From Chara braunii (lineage: Eukaryota; Streptophyta; Charophyceae; Charales; Characeae): a DNA stretch of 20,942 nucleotides. Below are positions 16,230 through 20,942 of this stretch, piece after piece. Location: NCBI GenBank assembly GCA_003427395.1, contig BFEA01000087.1, positions 705,790 through 726,731 of the forward strand, given 5' to 3'. The position numbers and the translations under genes were made by a program. The notes under the pieces were generated by a model. The model had not been told where the DNA came from. It ran no database searches and was given only the letters and a program-made list of their open reading frames with translations. Within the stretch, counting starts at the first letter, position 1; every line of letters begins with the position of its first letter.

Positions 16230-19012
16230 CTACACAGATGTGTCTGAAGCAGATCCCATATCGTGCGTTGATGAAGGCGTCTTGTCAGGGACAGCCAACG
16301 ACAACTGTGCATTCAGAGCTTCTCGTTTCGGGATCCACATACCCGTTTCAGAACGTTTATTGCTGGACCATGCCCACACAACGGCGTCGAGGTCTTGCCA
16401 CCCGTCGTTTGTTTCAGTTTCGACCTTCCATGATTTTTCCCATGCGCCCGCAGACAGCTTTGTCAAATCACGCTCCCTTCCGCAAGGAGTCCAGTACTTG
16501 ACATGGATGCGATTATCGTCCCGCTCCTGAACTCGTCGAAGTCAGAATGTGCATCCCTTTGCAACATACTCGTCAGGCGCGCGAAACACGATGAAGTTGT
16601 TCACGGCGACAGACTCGTGCGGTTTGAACTCCGGCTTGGGAGCGTCTTTTTTGTATTCGACAAAGCAAGGTTTCCTCAGTGGCGAGTCGAGACCATGCGG
16701 CGCACGTTACGGGATATCTTGTTTATCAGGCATGGGGCCAGGCCAGAAGGCACCTTGAACGAGCACCATGCCGCTCTCCTCTTGCGATATGTTTTCAAAC
16801 TTCTTGAGATGGTCGGTCCAATAGCTCAAACGTCTACGTTTCATTGCTCTTGTGTGTTCATCTTATGTCACCCATTGGTTTTGTGTATTCTCCCACGATT
16901 TATGAAGAACACGTATCCCCGCCATCCCATTAACGAAATCGCCTGCTAGTGGATTAGGCGACTCACGACAAGGTTGGAAATCCCATTGAGGCCCTGCCCA
17001 CCCGTTGTTTGTGTCCCTTACAAACCAATACACAGGGCCAGTGTCCGACTCCCATTTTTTGTCTGTGCAGAACTCCTTGTACATCATGGCGGGGTTGTCC
17101 CCATCCATGTAAAATCGGAAGAGGTGTGGTGTGGCATGACCCTTGATTTATGGTCGATGTATGGATCTATGGCGGTTTTCCAGTCAGCAATTTCAGTGAT
17201 CAATGTGCAATCGACTTCCTCTTCGCAAGACGCTTTGAGGAGATCGAAGAGTTCATCCATGGTATACGCATCGCAACTGCTCAACTTTTTAGCAAACAAG
17301 CTGAACTTTGCATCTATGTCCGTGTGTGTGTGGCCCACTATCATGAACCCCGTTTCGATGACCTCGAATATACAAAATTTGACTAGCATGGCCATGAAGG
17401 CGAACACATACTTGTTTTTGTTTTGTCCCACAGTTGTCGGCCTGCACGCGCAACTTCGGCGGGAGTGCCCCCTCGCGTGCCGGAACATCTCTCAACACTT
17501 TGGCGATCGAGGTGACGACCGAGTTTGAGCCGTGCGAAAGGTACGGAAACCACGTGTGGACAATGAGCGATGGTGTCCTACCGTGCGCGATTATCCTAGT
17601 AAGATTTATCTTCATCATCGTGTTATTCGACATTTTGACAAACGTCTTCTCGATGCATGGGGTATTGTTGTTTTCGCTTGATCCATTCCATCGATGATGA
17701 TACACAGACTCTCTTTCGGCCTTAGCTCTGAATCAGCGGATCACACACTGTACTGTTTCCGGTGTGCCGACTGTAGCGCAAGATAACTTTTCTGTTTTGC
17801 GACAAGCGCCCTCCTCGGCTCGGGCAGAGCACCCTCTATGAGGATGCTATTCTTAATGCACTCGTTGCATCTCGCGTGGTCGGTCACCCTTGCGAGACGA
17901 ACGTGCCAGAAGAAGTCCCTCCACATCTTGAAGAAGACCTGGTACGACGCGCAACAGACTCCAAGCTTAGATAGTCGTCTACGAATACTGAGGAAGACGT
18001 TTTTCTTTGTGGTGAACACCGACGGGAGCCGAATGCAGTTTCTGATCTCGAAGTTTGGGCCTGTCTCAGTCTGATCTGGCATGGGATCAGACTCGTCCAA
18101 GATAATGTCCTCGAACGCAGACCATGTAATGGCGTAGGTCGCCATTGTCCGCGGATGACCTTCATGGCCATGAACAGCTTCGAGGGTTCCGTCATCGAGG
18201 TCATCGATGTATCTTTTGTATGTGTTCCTACCGACGCCGAGTAAGAGACACCATGCAGTGACGCAGACAGGGTGCAACTGCACTATCGGTTTGACTGTGG
18301 GCTTACGGTCAACTAACGAAATAAAATTCTGTAGTTTCATCATCCACCACTTTCGTCTTTCCTGCCCTCAGAGAACACGGTAGTCACGTCTACGTTTCAT
18401 AACGTCCTCCACTCTAAGTTTAGAAAGACAGCGAAACGTCTTGCAACATGTTTTGCGGAGGACGGCCTCGCACTTGTTGACGCTACATCTACGTTCGAAA
18501 GTGGAGCTGGATGTTGAAGAACTTCTTTTTCTGAGTCTGTATATGTATTTTCTATTTCCTTTTTCACCGCACAACATAGACAAGGCAGATATCGTGGTGT
18601 CTTCTCCGACTGGCAAGTCGACGTCCGACGAACGAGCAGCACGACTCACCCCCCTTTCACTGCCTTCGCACGACGGCAACGGAAGCATGTCGACCGGGAC
18701 ATAACGATTGTCAGTGCGAGTTGCCGGTGGCGAATGTCCTCGAAGCGAAAGATCAGGAGACCCACACGCCGGTCCTGCGCCGTCATCAGAAGGCAAGATG
18801 CCGACGTCGTTCATGATGTCGTCAAGACGAAGACGCCGCACGACGTTGACATTGGCAGATGGCACAACCCGGTCTCTGAATTGGCGTCCGGGCATACGAG
18901 CAACACGGTGTGCACGATGGCCATGTTTCGATGGTTTGACGACAATGTCTGGGGACCGGCTCTCGAAGGAGTTCTCAAGAGCATCGGGCGCGGGGGTGTG
19001 AAAAGACTGCAT
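16230..19012 (-). pseudogene. DUF7869-like multi-domain protein gene, decayed (possible transposase)
   Basis: Reading on the minus strand from ATG 19012: a charged, low-complexity N-terminus; a CC-containing segment (RKTCCKTFRCLSKLRV); TGA 18368; VCVTAWCLLLGVGRNTYKRY; FFKMWRDFFWHVRLARVTD followed by CNEC; TGA 17741; IIIDGMDQAKTTIPH (17678-17701 for IIIDGMDQ); a frameshift near 17650; IIAHGR and QADNCG (17427-17444); a frameshift near 17420; NKNKYVFAF and GHTHTDIDAKFS (GHTHTDID at 17312-17335); a frameshift near 17135; FRFYMDGDNPAMMYKEF; then a C-terminal part (HVKYWTP, WQDLDAVVWAW) with stops TAA 16863, TAA 16707 and TGA 16542. The motif order is that of a eukaryotic family I remember as DUF7869. 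Function is not established. The spaced Asp motifs suggest an RNase H-like/DDE-type core, which is my inference. Confidence 0.75.
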
Positions 19013-19227
19013 AGATGGAAGCGAACTCTAGCAACATATGTCCATCCCGCCATCGAATCACTAACATAGATGGGAACGGCCTGTGAGAGGACACAACAGA
19101 ACAAAAAAATCGAGAACAGAAAGACACATGTGAAGGGAAGCCGGTCCCCCCCTCACTACCCATCTCAGGAAGTCCAGACCATCTACCGATCAGAGGGACC
19201 TGTGGACCCAGAACACCGGAACGTGCC

Positions 19228-19263
19228 AACGGGAGGGAGAGGGGAAGAGAGAGTGAGAGAGAG

Positions 19264-19332
<69 letters not shown>

Positions 19333-19402
19333 CGTGGCATGACAAAACCCCTCCCTTTCCGCATCACGAAGGATTCGCTCCCCACAACGGGAGGGAGAGG
19401 GG
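19228..19402. repeat. Direct repeat AACGGGAGGGAGAGGGG leading two GA tracts
   Basis: The 17-mer lies at 19228-19244 and 19386-19402, 158 bp apart, each followed by AGAGAGAGTGAGAG-type sequence and a long GA run. This indicates a local duplication of a leader plus microsatellite. Confidence 0.7.
19246..19329. repeat. (GA)n microsatellite, first copy
   Basis: GA dinucleotides with a few interruptions. On the minus strand it is a (TC)n run 234 bases upstream of the DUF7869-like ATG, where CT-rich promoter or leader sequence could lie; function not shown. Confidence 0.95.
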
Positions 19403-19406
19403 GAGA

Positions 19407-19476
<70 letters not shown>
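19403..19476. repeat. (GA)n microsatellite, second copy
   Basis: Nearly pure GA run after the second copy of the 17-mer leader. Confidence 0.95.
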
Positions 19477-19479
<3 letters not shown>

Positions 19480-20798
19480 AGAAGGAGGCGTAGTTGAGAA
19501 AACAAAAGAACTATGGTCACACAGACAATCTTGAGGGGGCGCCATGGACTTAGCTTTCTAAGAACCAAAGGAAGAAGAATTCAAAAATCAAGGCGCACCG
19601 GCCATCTGCTCTCTTATAATGGTCGTTGGTCATGCAACCACTTGTATACACAATCTTCTCACTCAGGTACAGACGATCCTGGGCACCATGTACCAACCTC
19701 CAAACGACAACGATCGTCACCCTGCCAACTCAGCCTTTGCACAGTCAACTTGCCCAGATCCTGCAATTCGTCGTGGGCACCCGACGCACAATCTCGCATA
19801 CACTGTAGTCAGCTCATCAGGACTTTCAGACTCGCTTACTTGCACATTACCTAGCCACTACTTCCCTGAAGCTGACAGATGGGTTGAGAGAGAGCTTTCA
19901 GGATGCGCTTGCGGTTTTATAGGTGCAAAGAGGATAATGAAAGATGGAGGAGAGTAAGGCGAAGGTAAGATGAGGTGAGGGGGAAGTTTGGGTTAATTGC
20001 CCCGCAGGTTTTTTCGCAGTCAATTAGATCATAGCATGCGGGAAGCATCCTCCCTACTACACGTCGTCGCCTGACGACTTCGAATAATTTGAGGGGGATC
20101 GATAAGGAGTTCCACGACGGGGATGAAGGCGGGAAGGAGAAGAGCATGAAAGGTAGCGCAACGCGGGGAAGATTCATATGAGGAGCAAGAGCAAAGTGCG
20201 AGAGGAGAGGGGATGGAAAACAGTTACAGGTGAAGGAGAAAAGGTGCGAAGAGGAGGACGGTGAAGCGGGGGAAGCCTGCATGCATGACGCTAGTGAGAA
20301 AAAGAAAAAGGCACCGAAACAGTTACGTTCCATCCATTCTGATTTTAAAGCTACTTCAAGATTGAAAAATTTAAAAGCAATATCGGTGCACGAAATTGAA
20401 CGTGCAAAAATCCTACATCTATTTATCTTCTTACAGAAAACTCACCGATCTTTCAAGGGTGCGTATGGGAACATGGATTTGCAAGAAAGGACACGTAAGC
20501 GGGAAGAGCGCGCTAAGTTCCAGAGTTTCCGACTGTCGAGCAAAGTTCCTAGCGCACTCACTAAGGCGCACGTAATTCCTACGTAAATGCATGGATTGCT
20601 AAAAGGAAATTGCAAAGAAGTCCGAAAGAAACATCGTTCATACATGAGCTGGCCTGGTTGGCTTGTGCTTTCATGCACTGAGAGATAGCAAAAAGAACGG
20701 GTACCCAAAAAGCCAAAAACAAATACGACGAATCATATCAACAAAAACTCGGGGCTTTATTTTATTTTTTTGGTGCAGAAGCTGGTATGTGACATGCA
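19477..20798. other. No gene supported
   Basis: Two + frames (19619-19957, 112 codons; 20230-20586, 118 codons rich in Lys/Arg/Glu) show no recognised domain. The section 19930-20310 is purine-rich on +. A GTAAGATG donor-like sequence lies near 19965. Exons of an unknown gene are possible. Confidence 0.35.
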
Positions 20799-20872
20799 TG
20801 TGTATGTATGTGCGTGTGTGTGTGTGTGTGTGCCAGTGTGTGTGTGTGCCAGTGTGTGTATGTGTGTGTGTC

Positions 20873-20942
<70 letters not shown>
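20799..20942. repeat. (GT)n(GA)n compound microsatellite, running off the window
   Basis: GT/TGTA units with two TGCCAG interruptions (20799-20871), then GA dinucleotides from 20875 to the last base. Confidence 0.95.

Noticed and set aside
18975-19568. 197-codon minus frame rich in Ser-Leu
   Set aside because: It is a translation of the (GA)n/(CT)n tracts and has no other content.

Overview
This is eukaryotic nuclear DNA, and almost everything recognisable in it is transposon-derived. The signs are long (GA)n/(CT)n, (GT)n and TCTA microsatellites, homopolymer A tracts, spliceosomal acceptor-like sites with pyrimidine tracts, and remnants of two element families known only from eukaryotes. 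I see no bacterial-style operon, rRNA, tRNA or CRISPR. The host cannot be fixed from the sequence. A large repeat-rich genome, such as a plant, alga or fungus-like lineage, would fit.

Layout. (1) Bases 1-298 and 7860-13813 (+ strand) are two halves of one decayed autonomous Helitron gene. In order it encodes a Cys-containing N-terminal region, a rolling-circle Rep domain (HLH motif at 9101, YxxKYxxK at 9879), an assembly gap, a PIF1-type helicase (GEGGTGKS at 11364) and a C-terminal Ulp1/C48-type cysteine protease domain (His 13479, Asp 13530, Gln 13652, Cys 13670). It carries scattered stop codons and at least two frameshifts. (2) Bases 299-7853 are a 7.55-kb insertion that splits the N-terminal region of the Helitron. 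The break is flanked by the 6-mer CGGGCC, at 293-298 and 7854-7859. I recognise no coding gene in the insertion, but it is rich in secondary structure. It holds a cluster of hairpins (996-1231), three abutting hairpins (1742-1787), a CAG-rich tract, homopolymer and CT tracts, a 30-nt near-palindrome at its right junction, and above all an array of 16 stem-loops (2434-3634). (3) Bases 13814-15190 are AT-rich with a TC/TCTA microsatellite and no gene I can support. (4) Bases 15170-19012 (- strand) hold a second decayed multi-domain gene. Its core motifs (IIIDGMDQ, QADNCG, NKNKYVFAF, GHTHTDID) place it in a family I remember as DUF7869. It is followed by two paralogous candidate exons. (5) Bases 19013-20942 hold duplicated GA tracts, a stretch without a supportable gene, and a compound GT/GA microsatellite running off the end.

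The strongest candidate for something undescribed is the stem-loop array. All 16 units share the loop AACCTA. The loop-closing pair is T-A in 7 copies and C-G in 9, with no mismatched combination. The outer arms differ from unit to unit but often remain complementary, and the first seven units repeat every 62-64 bp. This is the pattern expected of a selected or copied nucleic-acid structure rather than of a simple satellite.
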